NCBI GenBank assembly: GCA_045577755.1
Contig: JAZNJA010000218.1
Span: forward strand, 1-37,577
Direction of reading: 5' to 3'
DNA length: 37,577 nucleotides
DNA from: CAMEON01 sp045577755
Lineage (GTDB): Bacteria > Bacillota > Clostridia > Oscillospirales > CAG-272
Shown here one piece after another: positions 6,724-14,240 of the stretch. The translations under genes were made by a program, and so were the position numbers. Position 1 is the first letter of the stretch. The number at the start of each line of letters is the position of its first letter. Below the pieces are notes generated by a model. It saw nothing but the letters and a program-made list of their open reading frames with translations, did no database searches and was not told the origin of the DNA.

Positions 6724-8265
6724 TTACGCGGCGGCGTCGGGCGCCTTGGGAACCGACTCGGTCACGGTGACCGTCACGGTGATCTGCTGCTTCTTGCGGT
6801 ACACCGTCAGCTCCAGGCTTTCGCCCACACGCTTCCCCTGAATGAGGGAATGGAGCTGACTGCTGGAGGTGATCTCCACGCCGTCGGCCGCCAGGATGAG
6901 GTCACCGTAGCGGACCTCGCTGTGGCTGTTGTCGTACACGTATACCCCCGTATAAAAGGAATCGAAATAGTGCATGGCTGTCTGCACCGAGGTGACGTCC
7001 ACCACGGTAAAGCCCAGGGCGGGACGGCCGCGGACGTAGCCGTGGTCGATCAGCTCCAGAATGATCTCATAGGCGGTATCGATGGGGATGGCAAAGCCCA
7101 GCCCCTCGATCTCCTCGTCGGACATCTTGGCGTTGACCACGCCAACGAGCTCTCCCGCCAGGTTGAAGAGACCGCCGCCGGAATTACCGGGGTTGATGGG
7201 CGCCGACACCTGCAGAAGGGTCATATTAACGCCGTTGACGTTGATCTCGCGGGCAGTAGCCGAGACCATGCCCTCGGTGACGGTGCCGCCCAGGGAGCCC
7301 AGGGGATTTCCGATGGCGATGATGTCCTCACCGACAACCAGATCGAAGCTGGCGCCCAGGGTAGCCACGCTCAGGGGATAGCTGCCGCGGTCGATCCACA
7401 GCACCGCGATGTCGGTCTGCTCGTCGGTTCCGATGAGGGTCGCGGGGAACTCGGTGCCGTCGCTCATACGGACGGTGATGGTGTTCGCCCCCTCGATAAC
7501 GTGGTGGTTGGTGACCACGAAGCCCTCCTTGGAGATGACCACGCCGCTTCCCGCGCCGCTGGTGACGTACTGGCCGATGTAGCCCGACTGGACAATGGTC
7601 TCGGTGGTGATCTCCACCACACAGGAGGCGACTCTGTTGACCACGGTGGCCACCGACAGGGGATTACTGCCCGCCGAGGTCAGCACCTCGCCGTTGACGT
7701 CGGTCTCCACCTCGGCGCGGCCGTCACCGTTGGTATCCTGGCGCTTGGGGGGGATCTTCTCAATGGAGGCCAGAGGAGGGACGGTACCGTCCTCGTCGCG
7801 GTCAGCGTCATCGGCGGGCGCGCGGGTCTCGTCGGGAACGGGCTGAGGCGAATTCCCGGGGAACAGCAGTCCCTCGGTATCGGCGCCGTCCTGACCGTCG
7901 GTATCGTCGCTGATGAAGAGGCCCTCCGAGGTCTCCTGCTCCGGGGAAGCGGCCGACTCATCGGGGGTCCCGCCATCCCCCGTATCCAGAGAGCGGACGG
8001 CGATCAGCGCGCCGAGCAGGCATCCGCCGCCCAGCACCAGCGTGGCCAGCACGGCGGCCAGGGCGATGACAGCCCCACGCCCCCGGCGGCCGGGATCGGG
8101 TGTATTTTTGGAATTGTACACGAAGCCGTGGCTTCCGTCGGGGTTGGTGTAGCCCTGCCCGTCGCGGGAGCCTGAGGCACTATAGGTATAGCTGCGGTCA
8201 AAGGTACCGTAGGTGTCATTGCGGTCGCCCGCGGTATTGTCTTTCATCGGGTCTTGCTGGTTCAT
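6724..8265 (-). CDS. htrA: HtrA/DegP-like membrane-anchored serine protease with PDZ domain
   Basis: The 513-residue protein has a cytoplasmic N-terminal tail of about 63 residues, one membrane helix (64-90) and a long acidic linker (91-175). A trypsin-like domain follows with H255 (TNHHV), D285 (QTDIAV) and S362 (PGNSGGG), then one C-terminal PDZ domain starting near GRPALGFTV. It should degrade or refold damaged proteins outside the membrane. The start at 8265 is supported by GGAGG 8-10 nt upstream; a longer frame has no ribosome site. An EF-hand-like calcium loop, DTNGDGRAEVE (177-187), sits just before the protease domain, which is unusual for HtrA. The gene is followed by a two-component pair on the same strand, echoing envelope-stress loci, but the regulatory link is inferred. 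Confidence 0.93.
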   Translation of the reverse strand: MNQQDPMKDNTAGDRNDTYGTFDRSYTYSASGSRDGQGYTNPDGSHGFVYNSKNTPDPGRRGRGAVIALAAVLATLVLGGGCLLGALIAVRSLDTGDGGTPDESAASPEQETSEGLFISDDTDGQDGADTEGLLFPGNSPQPVPDETRAPADDADRDEDGTVPPLASIEKIPPKRQDTNGDGRAEVETDVNGEVLTSAGSNPLSVATVVNRVASCVVEITTETIVQSGYIGQYVTSGAGSGVVISKEGFVVTNHHVIEGANTITVRMSDGTEFPATLIGTDEQTDIAVLWIDRGSYPLSVATLGASFDLVVGEDIIAIGNPLGSLGGTVTEGMVSATAREINVNGVNMTLLQVSAPINPGNSGGGLFNLAGELVGVVNAKMSDEEIEGLGFAIPIDTAYEIILELIDHGYVRGRPALGFTVVDVTSVQTAMHYFDSFYTGVYVYDNSHSEVRYGDLILAADGVEITSSSQLHSLIQGKRVGESLELTVYRKKQQITVTVTVTESVPKAPDAAA

Positions 8266-8291
8266 GAAAAAAGACCACCTCCGTAACGTAT

Positions 8292-8308
8292 GCGGAGTCC
8301 CACTCCGC
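8292..8308. repeat. Inverted repeat in the htrA leader
   Basis: GCGGAGT and ACTCCGC (7 bp, perfect) are separated by CCC. It lies between a candidate -10 and the htrA start, so it could be an operator or a 5'-leader hairpin. Nothing else decides between these. Confidence 0.55.
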
Positions 8309-8320
8309 GAGGATATGCTC

Positions 8321-8326
8321 ATTATA
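8321..8326 (-). promoter_or_regulatory. Candidate -10 element for htrA
   Basis: A perfect TATAAT on the minus strand lies 55 nt before the htrA start codon. The -35 position 17 nt upstream (ATGAAA) is poor, which would fit an activator-dependent promoter. Confidence 0.5.
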
Positions 8327-8463
8327 CCCGACCAATGTGACCATTTCATGATTAACAGGGCATATTGACTTGAAAAAACATGAAAAAGCCTTCATTTTTT
8401 CCGCGTCGACGGAGAAATTTTCCGGGAGAGAATGACCGCCGCCCTACACACACTATTGTCGGA

Positions 8464-8497
8464 CGGATACCGCGGCCACAGGGCAGAAGGGTATCCG
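8464..8497. repeat. Leader hairpin before the 77-residue gene
   Basis: CGGATACC (8464-8471) pairs perfectly with GGTATCCG (8490-8497) across an 18-nt loop. The 3' arm ends just before the AAAGGAG ribosome site of the gene at 8513, so it may affect translation. Confidence 0.5.
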
Positions 8498-8512
8498 CGA
8501 AAGGAGTCGATC

Positions 8513-8746
8513 ATGTCCGATCCATTGAACACCCCCGAGATGAACGCCTCGGAGGTCTATCCGGATCCTTTGGGCATCGCCAAAGGGGTCTCTATGTCCC
8601 TCCGGCTGGCTGACGCAGCCCTCGCGGGGGATATGCCCGTCTCGCGGCTGTTTTCGAGTCTTCCCGCTTCGGTCGAGCGGGACGTGCGGCGGGAGGTACG
8701 CGAGGAGCGGAGGGAGGCGGTCGCGCCGAGCGAGCCGGAATCATGA
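8513..8746 (+). CDS. Small hypothetical protein
   Basis: This 77-residue product is unrecognised. It is supported by a good AAAGGAG site 6-7 nt before the ATG and by GC-rich, C/G-ending codons like those of its neighbours. The middle (SMSLRLADAALAGDMPVSRL) could form an amphipathic helix and the C-terminal third is strongly charged (ERDVRREVREERREAV). No signal peptide, membrane segment or metal motif is seen. The stop codon overlaps an ATG of a second short frame (ATGA at 8743). A longer frame starting at 8432 lacks a ribosome site. Divergent htrA lies upstream; function is unknown. Confidence 0.6.
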   Translation: MSDPLNTPEMNASEVYPDPLGIAKGVSMSLRLADAALAGDMPVSRLFSSLPASVERDVRREVREERREAVAPSEPES

Positions 8747-8934
8747 AAAGGATCCTGCGCGTGCTGCAGCTGGCCGTCTACCACGTTCTGGGCAGGGTCG
8801 CGGGGCCGGGCTTCAATCCGGATACTCTTCCAGTGTCCAGCCTTTTTCGCGGATCCTTGTGGCGGCCTCTACGCCGACGAAGCGGTAGTGCCAGGGTTCG
8901 TAGGAGTAGCCGGTGGTGGCCTCGTCGCCCTTAG
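8743..8934 (+). CDS. Doubtful small ORF coupled by ATGA overlap
   Basis: A 63-codon frame begins at the ATGA overlap with the preceding small gene, an arrangement typical of translational coupling. Its N terminus (MKRILRVLQLAVYHVLGRV) is hydrophobic and basic, but from about residue 24 onward it runs antisense through the 3' end of the carboxypeptidase gene and becomes arginine-rich, as shadow frames do. It may be a truncated gene or chance. Treat as unproven. Confidence 0.2.
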   Translation: MKRILRVLQLAVYHVLGRVAGPGFNPDTLPVSSLFRGSLWRPLRRRSGSARVRRSSRWWPRRP

Positions 8935-9535
8935 GGTAGCGGAGGATGAAGCCGAAATGGTGGGCATTCGCGGTCAGCCACTCATAGACGGGGTTATGGG
9001 CAAAGCTCTCGTCCAGCACCACGTTTCGGGTACTGATGAGATCCATGCACAGCCCTGTCTGGTGCTCGCTCTCCCCGGGGAGAGCGGAGTAGGTCAGCAC
9101 CTCGGCACGGCATTTCTCCGCCGTCCAGCCGGGGTGCTTTTCCATTTCGTTACCGAGGTAGGTGTTGAACAGGATCTGCTGGTACTCGTAGGAGCGGTAG
9201 CCGCTGGTGATGACGATATCCTCGTAGCCAACGGCGCGCAGCTCCCGCACCAGGGCCTCGGCGGCCAGGGCGGCGGTGGATTCCATCTGCACCTCCTTGC
9301 CGTACAGGGTCAGCTCGGAGGGAATCGCGGAGAGGCTCTCGGGGACGTAATCGGGACCGCAGGGATGGGTCTTGTTGACCAGGGTCAGGTAAGCCTTTCC
9401 GCTGGCGGTGATGGCGTTTTCGTAGGGTGTCATGTCGATCTGATAATCATAGTCGGGCAGGTCTCCGCCGCAGGAGGACAAAAGGGCAGTCAGAGCCAGG
9501 GCGGCGACGGCGATCCTGAGAGTTTTCTTGAACAT
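8813..9535 (-). CDS. D-alanyl-D-alanine carboxypeptidase lipoprotein (VanY/M15B)
   Basis: The 240-residue protein has a lipoprotein signal (residues 1-22, lipobox ending at C22) and an M15B zinc peptidase domain. Visible signatures are SGYRS (111-115), SEHQTGLCMDL with zinc ligands H158 and D165, and EPWHYR with catalytic E213 and ligand H216. It should trim the terminal D-alanine of peptidoglycan stem peptides on the outer membrane face. The start at 9535 is backed by AAAGGA and gives a proper lipoprotein signal; the 10 extra codons upstream would spoil it. It follows mnmM by 72 nt on the same strand. Nothing indicates vancomycin resistance: there is no vanHAX-like context. Confidence 0.92.
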   Translation of the reverse strand: MFKKTLRIAVAALALTALLSSCGGDLPDYDYQIDMTPYENAITASGKAYLTLVNKTHPCGPDYVPESLSAIPSELTLYGKEVQMESTAALAAEALVRELRAVGYEDIVITSGYRSYEYQQILFNTYLGNEMEKHPGWTAEKCRAEVLTYSALPGESEHQTGLCMDLISTRNVVLDESFAHNPVYEWLTANAHHFGFILRYPKGDEATTGYSYEPWHYRFVGVEAATRIREKGWTLEEYPD

Positions 9536-9607
9536 ATATTTTCCTTTGGACACAGCGATCCGCAAACGCGAAACCGTTCCTGATCCCGCGTTTTGCGCTT
9601 TGCATGT

Positions 9608-10162
9608 TTACGGCTTGGTCTCCACCACGATGAAGAAGGGGGAGGTGGGGGAGTTGATAATCTTCACCAACGTGGCGCAGACGCGGTGGCGGGAGATGCC
9701 CGCCAGGTAGTCCAGGATCATCTGGCCCTCAGCGTCGCCCTCCTTGTGGCCGGGGTAGACGGCGATGTTCAGGATGGCGTCGCGATCCATAAGGCTGATG
9801 GCGTCGCGGATGGCGGGGAGGGTGGTCTCGCGGAGGGTGGTGATGGACTTATCCCCGCCGGGGAGCCAGCCGAGATTGAACATACCCGCCTTGAAGGGGA
9901 CGTCCACGTATTTCTTGACGTTGGAGTGGGAGTCCAGGATCAGCTGGTAATTATCGGGACAGCCCGCGCGCACCAGGTGCTCCTGGGTGGAGGAGAGGGC
10001 CTGCTCCTGGATATCGAAGGCGTAGACGAAGCCCTCGGGGCCTACGGTCTTGGACAGAAACTCGGTGTCGTGGCCGTTGCCCATGGTGAAATCCACCGCC
10101 ACGTCACCGGGGCGGAGGTGCTTGAGGATGAAGTATTTGTGAAGCTCGAGTAGGTCGATCAT
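9608..10162 (-). CDS. mnmM: tRNA-modifying methyltransferase, MnmM/YtqB family
   Basis: This 184-residue class I methyltransferase has the family motif DFTMGNGHDTEFL (residues 24-36), the acidic ribose-binding segment YAFDIQ and the NLGWLPGGDK segment characteristic of PF06962 (YtqB). YtqB of Bacillus subtilis is reported as MnmM, which methylates 5-aminomethyl(-2-thio)uridine at the tRNA wobble position to the methylaminomethyl form, completing the pathway in bacteria without the MnmC methyltransferase domain. The length matches the family (about 185-195). GGAG lies 11 nt before the ATG. Its immediate upstream region, from 41 nt before the start, is the ATATCGA hairpin array, which therefore probably lies in the transcript leader if transcription comes from the EamA gene. 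Confidence 0.88.
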   Translation of the reverse strand: MIDLLELHKYFILKHLRPGDVAVDFTMGNGHDTEFLSKTVGPEGFVYAFDIQEQALSSTQEHLVRAGCPDNYQLILDSHSNVKKYVDVPFKAGMFNLGWLPGGDKSITTLRETTLPAIRDAISLMDRDAILNIAVYPGHKEGDAEGQMILDYLAGISRHRVCATLVKIINSPTSPFFIVVETKP

Positions 10163-10202
10163 GGGGGGGAATGACTCCTTTTCGGATAGTTTCGTAGATC
10201 AC

Positions 10203-10454
10203 GCGCCCGCAGGGGCGCATATCGAGTCCCAACGGGACATATCGAGTGCCTTTAGGCACATATCGAGTTCCGCAGGAACATATCGAGTGCCTTTAGGCAC
10301 ATATCGAGTTCCGCAGGAACATATCGAGTTCCGCAGGAACATATCGACCTGACGCTCCTGTCGATATGCCCCCTTCGGAGGCTCGATATGCCTCCGGCAT
10401 GGGCCTCCGGCTCGATATACCGCTTGCGCGGTTCGATATGCACCCTTCGGGTGC
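10203..10454. repeat. Hairpin array 1 with invariant ATATCGA spacers
   Basis: Eleven copies of the 7-nt word ATATCGA (seven on the plus strand, then four inverted as TCGATAT) separate short palindromes such as GTGCCTTTAGGCAC and GTTCCGCAGGAAC. The orientation flips at about 10344-10370, around CCTGACGCTCCTG. Stems differ between units but remain paired. The array starts 7 nt after the EamA stop codon and ends 41 nt before the mnmM start, both on the minus strand. Confidence 0.95.
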
Positions 10455-10461
10455 GAGAACA

Positions 10462-11325
10462 TTACAAATTCAACAGCACCACCGACACCACCCCCACCGC
10501 AAATCCCGCCCACTGCTTGGCGGTGAACCGCTCGCGGCGCACCAGAAGGGCGTAGGGTACGATGAGGATGAGCTCGCCCGCCGAGAGGACGGGGAACATG
10601 ACGGACGCGGGGATGAACTGATTGAGGTAAATGGCGAGGTAGTTGACCGCGCCGTTGAAGAGACCGCAGAAGAGGGACAGGGGGCCGCCCACCCGGAGGG
10701 TGGTCTTCAGGTCGGTCTCCTTGGTGAGGAAAGAGGCGGCGATCAGCACGACGGTGGAGAGTCCCAGGGCGGCGATGGTGGAGAGATTCAGGTTGACGTC
10801 GGCACCCAGGTAGTGGGGGGCCAGCTTCTGCACCGTGGAGCACATACCGTTGCCCACAAAGCCCAAAAGGACGAAGACCAGCCATTTGAGGGAGATCCTT
10901 TCCTTGGGGGTGTCGGCGGACTTTTTGCGGTGGTTGGTGAGCCAAAGGGACAGGACCAGGAGGATCATGCCCGCGATCATGGGGATGCCGATGGGCTCGC
11001 GGAGAATGATCAGCCCCGCGAAGGCGGGGACCAGGAGGGAGTAGGACATGATCAGGGTGGTCTTGGCCAGAGAGCCGCACTTGATGGCCAGCACCACAAA
11101 GACCGTAGCGGCGGCGTAGGACAGACCGAAGGAGACGGCGGGGATCATCAGCTCGTTTGACCAGACCCAATTACGGTTGACCGCCATGAAAAAGCACATG
11201 GCGAAAAAGGAGATCATGCCGCTGAAGAGGAACACGCCCGACCGACACTTGGCGTTGTAGCGGTCCTGTATGACCTTCTGGAAGACGATGAACAGGGCGG
11301 TCAAAAACAGCAGGAAATAGTTCAT
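10462..11325 (-). CDS. EamA/DMT-family membrane transporter
   Basis: The 287-residue protein has ten hydrophobic segments in two five-helix halves, as in the drug/metabolite transporter superfamily. The end of the fourth helix region (SYSLLVPAFAGLIILREPI) and the matching second-half segment (PVLSAGELILIVPYALLVRRERF) are the conserved EamA repeats ending in the typical E-x-hydrophobic stretch. The short cytoplasmic loop NHRKKSADTPKERIS separates the halves. The substrate cannot be predicted. The gene starts 18 nt after the DUF6062 gene on the same strand, so the two are probably co-transcribed. The hairpin array begins 7 nt after its stop codon. Confidence 0.88.
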   Translation of the reverse strand: MNYFLLFLTALFIVFQKVIQDRYNAKCRSGVFLFSGMISFFAMCFFMAVNRNWVWSNELMIPAVSFGLSYAAATVFVVLAIKCGSLAKTTLIMSYSLLVPAFAGLIILREPIGIPMIAGMILLVLSLWLTNHRKKSADTPKERISLKWLVFVLLGFVGNGMCSTVQKLAPHYLGADVNLNLSTIAALGLSTVVLIAASFLTKETDLKTTLRVGGPLSLFCGLFNGAVNYLAIYLNQFIPASVMFPVLSAGELILIVPYALLVRRERFTAKQWAGFAVGVVSVVLLNL

Positions 11326-11343
11326 AGGGTGCTTCCCCGCTCC

Positions 11344-12045
11344 TTACTTATTGTGGATGTCGGAGCGGATGAACTTGATGGCCCGCTCCACCGCGTCCTT
11401 GGAGTTGTACCAGGGCTCGGCGTCGTAGCGGTAGTCGAACTTCTTGCAGAACCAGCTGACGTCGTCGGTGAGGGTGGTCATGTAATCGTTCACGACCTTA
11501 CCCACCTCGGTGGAGAACTGAGCCAGCTTCTTCTTGTTCAGCCGCTTCTGGCCGTACTCCAGGAGCTTTTTGTAGTGGGGGATGCAGAAGTAGGGCTGGG
11601 CGCGGAGCTTGGGGCCGAAGTCCTCGTCGGCGTCCCAGAGGTAGACCACGCACTCGGCCATATGCTCGAAGTGGTACTGAATGCGCTTGCAGACGTAGCA
11701 GGATTGCTCCAGCTCGGCGATGCGCTTGACGGGCTTACTACCGGGCGCGCCGAACAGACCGCCGTCCTTGATATCCTCCTGCAGCTCCTTCAGGTGGCTC
11801 TCCAGAGTCAGCGCCATGCCCAGGCGGTTCTTGCGGACGAACATGAGATCGTAATGGAGGCGGCAGAAGCCCTGCTCGTTGGTCTTGATGCGGACGTCGG
11901 GCTCCATCATGGAGGCGCCGAGGATGAGATCCAGCTCGTTCTCCTCCAGCTTGCGGTAGATGGCGCACATGGGACAGCCGCAAGCAGGCTCGTCGCGGGA
12001 GGCCTCAAAGGCTTCGTTTACGGGTATGGTATAGATCTGCTCCAT
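11344..12045 (-). CDS. DUF6062 family protein, cysteine-rich
   Basis: The 233-residue protein matches the DUF6062 family of Clostridia by length and by its spaced cysteine/histidine motifs: CGCPMC near the N terminus, FCRLHY, CYVCKRI and FCIPHYKKL. These look like paired metal- or cluster-binding half-sites, but no function is established. There is no signal peptide or membrane segment, so it should be cytoplasmic. The start at 12045 is fixed by GGAGG; an 11-codon longer frame has no ribosome site. It is followed at 18 nt by the EamA transporter, and a promoter with a 17-nt spacer lies upstream, overlapping a divergent one. Confidence 0.82.
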   Translation of the reverse strand: MEQIYTIPVNEAFEASRDEPACGCPMCAIYRKLEENELDLILGASMMEPDVRIKTNEQGFCRLHYDLMFVRKNRLGMALTLESHLKELQEDIKDGGLFGAPGSKPVKRIAELEQSCYVCKRIQYHFEHMAECVVYLWDADEDFGPKLRAQPYFCIPHYKKLLEYGQKRLNKKKLAQFSTEVGKVVNDYMTTLTDDVSWFCKKFDYRYDAEPWYNSKDAVERAIKFIRSDIHNK

Positions 12046-12072
12046 AGGAACCTCCGAATTTACAATTTGCTC

Positions 12073-12101
12073 TTGCATTTTGGCGCGGAATCATGTATAA
12101 T
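12073..12101 (+). promoter_or_regulatory. Plus-strand promoter of the 174-residue gene
   Basis: TTGCAT (12073-12078), 17 nt, then a perfect TATAAT (12096-12101). The -10 overlaps the -10 of the divergent DUF6062 promoter by two bases, so the two polymerases should exclude each other. Confidence 0.75.
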
Positions 12102-12128
12102 TGTACCATAGAATCCCCGATATTGCAA
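12100..12128 (-). promoter_or_regulatory. Minus-strand promoter of the DUF6062-EamA operon
   Basis: On the minus strand TTGCAA (12123-12128), a 17-nt spacer and TACAAT (12100-12105) lie about 55 nt before the DUF6062 start codon. Confidence 0.8.
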
Positions 12129-12210
12129 GGGGTTGCGAAGAAAATTTACACCCGATCTCGCGCGATGCCAACCGTCCGGGAATCGACCACGACCGCCAAA
12201 GGAGACAGCT

Positions 12211-12735
12211 ATGCCACAATTCACCCTCCCCGAATACGCTTCCCTCCTGACCCGCACCTTCACCCCCCGCTTCCCCCGCGACAACCGCCCCCGCGCCGTC
12301 AGCGACACCACCGACAAGGGGGAGGAGACCCTGGAATTCATCCTGCCCCATCCCGAGGACGGGCGTTTTTCGGTGTCCCTCACCGTGAGCGAGCGCAAGG
12401 GCTTTGCGGGGACCTGTACCCTCCGCTTCGGCCGGGCCGAGGTGGCCTCCGCCCTTGACCCCGAGGTCGCCGTTGCCGCCATAGAGGAGGTCATCTCCGA
12501 CCGCATCGTGGCCATCGTGCGCTACAAGAACCGCGACGCCTACGACGACTGCCGCAAGGTGTCCACCGCCCCCATGGAGTGGCTGTACCAGATGCCCGAC
12601 GACGAGGCCGAGCTTGCCGCCATGCTGGAGAAGCTGAAAAAACCCGCTTCCTTCATGGAGAAGATCGGCGGGAAATACGTGGGGGTGTTTGAGGTGTATC
12701 GGTGGGGCGGGAGTGAGGTTATTGAGAGGAAGTAA
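12211..12735 (+). CDS. Hypothetical protein, 174 residues
   Basis: I do not recognise this protein. The start is set by AAAGGAG 6-7 nt before the ATG at 12211, and codon use is C/G-ending like its neighbours. It is soluble, with no signal peptide or membrane helix. The N-terminal half is beta-rich in character (LEFILP, FSVSLTVSERKG, GTCTLRFG); the rest is helical and charged, with an acidic stretch MPDDEAELAAMLEKLKK. It is a monocistronic gene with its own promoter and a strong terminator, lying between a divergent DUF6062 operon and the DUF512 gene. Confidence 0.8.
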   Translation: MPQFTLPEYASLLTRTFTPRFPRDNRPRAVSDTTDKGEETLEFILPHPEDGRFSVSLTVSERKGFAGTCTLRFGRAEVASALDPEVAVAAIEEVISDRIVAIVRYKNRDAYDDCRKVSTAPMEWLYQMPDDEAELAAMLEKLKKPASFMEKIGGKYVGVFEVYRWGGSEVIERK

Positions 12736-12742
12736 ATACAGC

Positions 12743-12780
12743 GACCGCCGAGGGCTTTGGGGCCTTCGGCGGTCTTCTTT
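12743..12780 (+). terminator. Intrinsic terminator after the 174-residue gene
   Basis: GACCGCCGA pairs with TCGGCGGTC around a short loop, followed by CTTCTTTT. It begins 8 nt after the stop codon. Confidence 0.9.
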
Positions 12781-12836
12781 TGTGCAAATCCCCCAGTTAT
12801 TTCTCTACAAAATATAAAGAATCCCCATTTTCCCAT

Positions 12837-12865
12837 TTGACAATTCCCTTTCTTTGTGGTATAAT
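12837..12865 (+). promoter_or_regulatory. Consensus promoter of the DUF512-der region
   Basis: Perfect TTGACA (12837-12842) and TATAAT (12860-12865) with a 17-nt spacer, about 60 nt before the radical SAM gene. Confidence 0.93.
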
Positions 12866-12926
12866 ATAAGTTGGATTATTATGGAGCACTGTACCGTAAG
12901 CACCCCCGAGGAAAGGAGCCACCCAC

Positions 12927-14240
12927 ATGGTCAAGATCACCTCCGTCACCCCCCACAGCCGCGCCGAGCGCCACGGCATCGTCGCGGGGGACACCCTCAT
13001 ATCCATCAATAGCCGCGAGGTCACCGACGTGCTGGACTACCGCTTCTTCCTCACCGCCACCGAGGTCAGGCTGGAGCTGACCCGCGACGGCGAGCCCTTT
13101 GAGGTCACCATCCGCAAGCGGGAGTACGACGACATCGGCCTGGACTTCGAGACCCCCCTCATGGACAAGAAGCACTCCTGCGAGAACAAGTGCATCTTCT
13201 GCTTCATCGACCAACTGCCAAAAGGTATGCGGGAGACCCTCTACTTCAAGGACGACGACAGCCGCCTGTCCTTCCTCCACGGCAACTTCATCACCATGAC
13301 CAACCTCCGCGACAAGGACATCGACCGCATCATTGAGATGCACATTTCTCCGGTCAATATCTCGGTGCATACCACCAACCCCGAGCTTCGGGTGAAGATG
13401 ATGCACAACAAGCGGGCAGGGCTGGTGCTGGATTATCTGCCCCGACTGGCCGAGGCGGGCATCACCCTGTGCGGTCAGCTGGTCCTCTGCCGCGGCATCA
13501 ACGACGGCCCCGAGCTGGATCGTTCCATGCGTGACCTGTATGCTTTAGGCGACGCCATGGAGAGCGTGTCCATCGTCCCCGCGGGGCTGACCAAGTATCG
13601 GGACAAGCTCTACCCCCTGACCACCTACTCCCCCGAGGAGGCCGCCCAAGTGATCCGTCAGGTGGAGGCCTTCGCGGAGAAGTGCCTTGCCGAATGCGGC
13701 TCCAGAAAATTCTTCTGCGCCGACGAGCTGTACCTCAAGGCGGGGCTTCCCCTCCCCTCCGAGGACTACTACGAGGGCTATGCCCAGATCGAGAACGGCG
13801 TGGGCATGATCACCTCCCTGCTCACCGAGTTTGACGACGAGATGAACTTTCTCGACGAGTATCTGCCCGACTACAAGGCCCCCCGCACCGTATCGGTCTG
13901 CACGGGCGTGGCCGCCTACCCCACCGTAAAGGCCATGGCCGCCCGGCTGGAGGCACAGGTGGAGGGCTTGACTGTCCACGTCTACGAGATCATCAACCAC
14001 TTCTTCGGCGAATCGGTCACCGTGGCGGGTCTGCTGACCGGCAAGGATATGTACGAGCAGCTTGCGGGCAAGGAGCTGGGCGATGAGCTCATCATCCCCG
14101 AGAACACCCTGCGGGCTGACGAGGCCATGTTCCTGGACGATATGACCCCCGCCGAGCTGTCCCGAAAGCTGGGCGTCCCCATCCGCGCGGGAAAGAACGA
14201 CGGTGGGGAGTTTATCAAAGAGATGCTGGGGATCGAGTAA
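12927..14240 (+). CDS. DUF512 family radical SAM protein with N-terminal PDZ-like domain
   Basis: The 437-residue protein begins with a PDZ-like domain (about residues 1-65; GIVAGDTLISINSREV) and continues with a radical SAM core whose 4Fe-4S cysteines are C85, C89 and C92 in CENKCIFC. The C-terminal DUF512 domain contains TGVAAYPTVKAMA and ITVAGLLTGKD-like segments. The family is widespread in Clostridia, commonly beside der and plsY; its reaction is unknown. Start at 12927 follows AAAGGAG. Here it is upstream of der, separated by a 177-bp foldback element. plsY lies elsewhere in the window (31.05-31.82 kb), so the usual trio is split. Confidence 0.92.
   Translation: MVKITSVTPHSRAERHGIVAGDTLISINSREVTDVLDYRFFLTATEVRLELTRDGEPFEVTIRKREYDDIGLDFETPLMDKKHSCENKCIFCFIDQLPKGMRETLYFKDDDSRLSFLHGNFITMTNLRDKDIDRIIEMHISPVNISVHTTNPELRVKMMHNKRAGLVLDYLPRLAEAGITLCGQLVLCRGINDGPELDRSMRDLYALGDAMESVSIVPAGLTKYRDKLYPLTTYSPEEAAQVIRQVEAFAEKCLAECGSRKFFCADELYLKAGLPLPSEDYYEGYAQIENGVGMITSLLTEFDDEMNFLDEYLPDYKAPRTVSVCTGVAAYPTVKAMAARLEAQVEGLTVHVYEIINHFFGESVTVAGLLTGKDMYEQLAGKELGDELIIPENTLRADEAMFLDDMTPAELSRKLGVPIRAGKNDGGEFIKEMLGIE

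Noticed and set aside
8813..9535. Vancomycin-resistance gene
   Set aside because: VanY-type carboxypeptidases are common wall enzymes; no vanR/S, vanH, ligase or vanX lies beside it. The nearby two-component system is with htrA.
10203..10454. CRISPR array
   Set aside because: The constant word is only 7 nt and the variable parts are palindromes, with an internal orientation flip; no cas genes are present.
10161..10470. Small frames over array 1 giving peptides with repeated HIESRRDIS-like text
   Set aside because: They are translations of the ATATCGA repeats. All frames vary by hairpin and no ribosome site is present.
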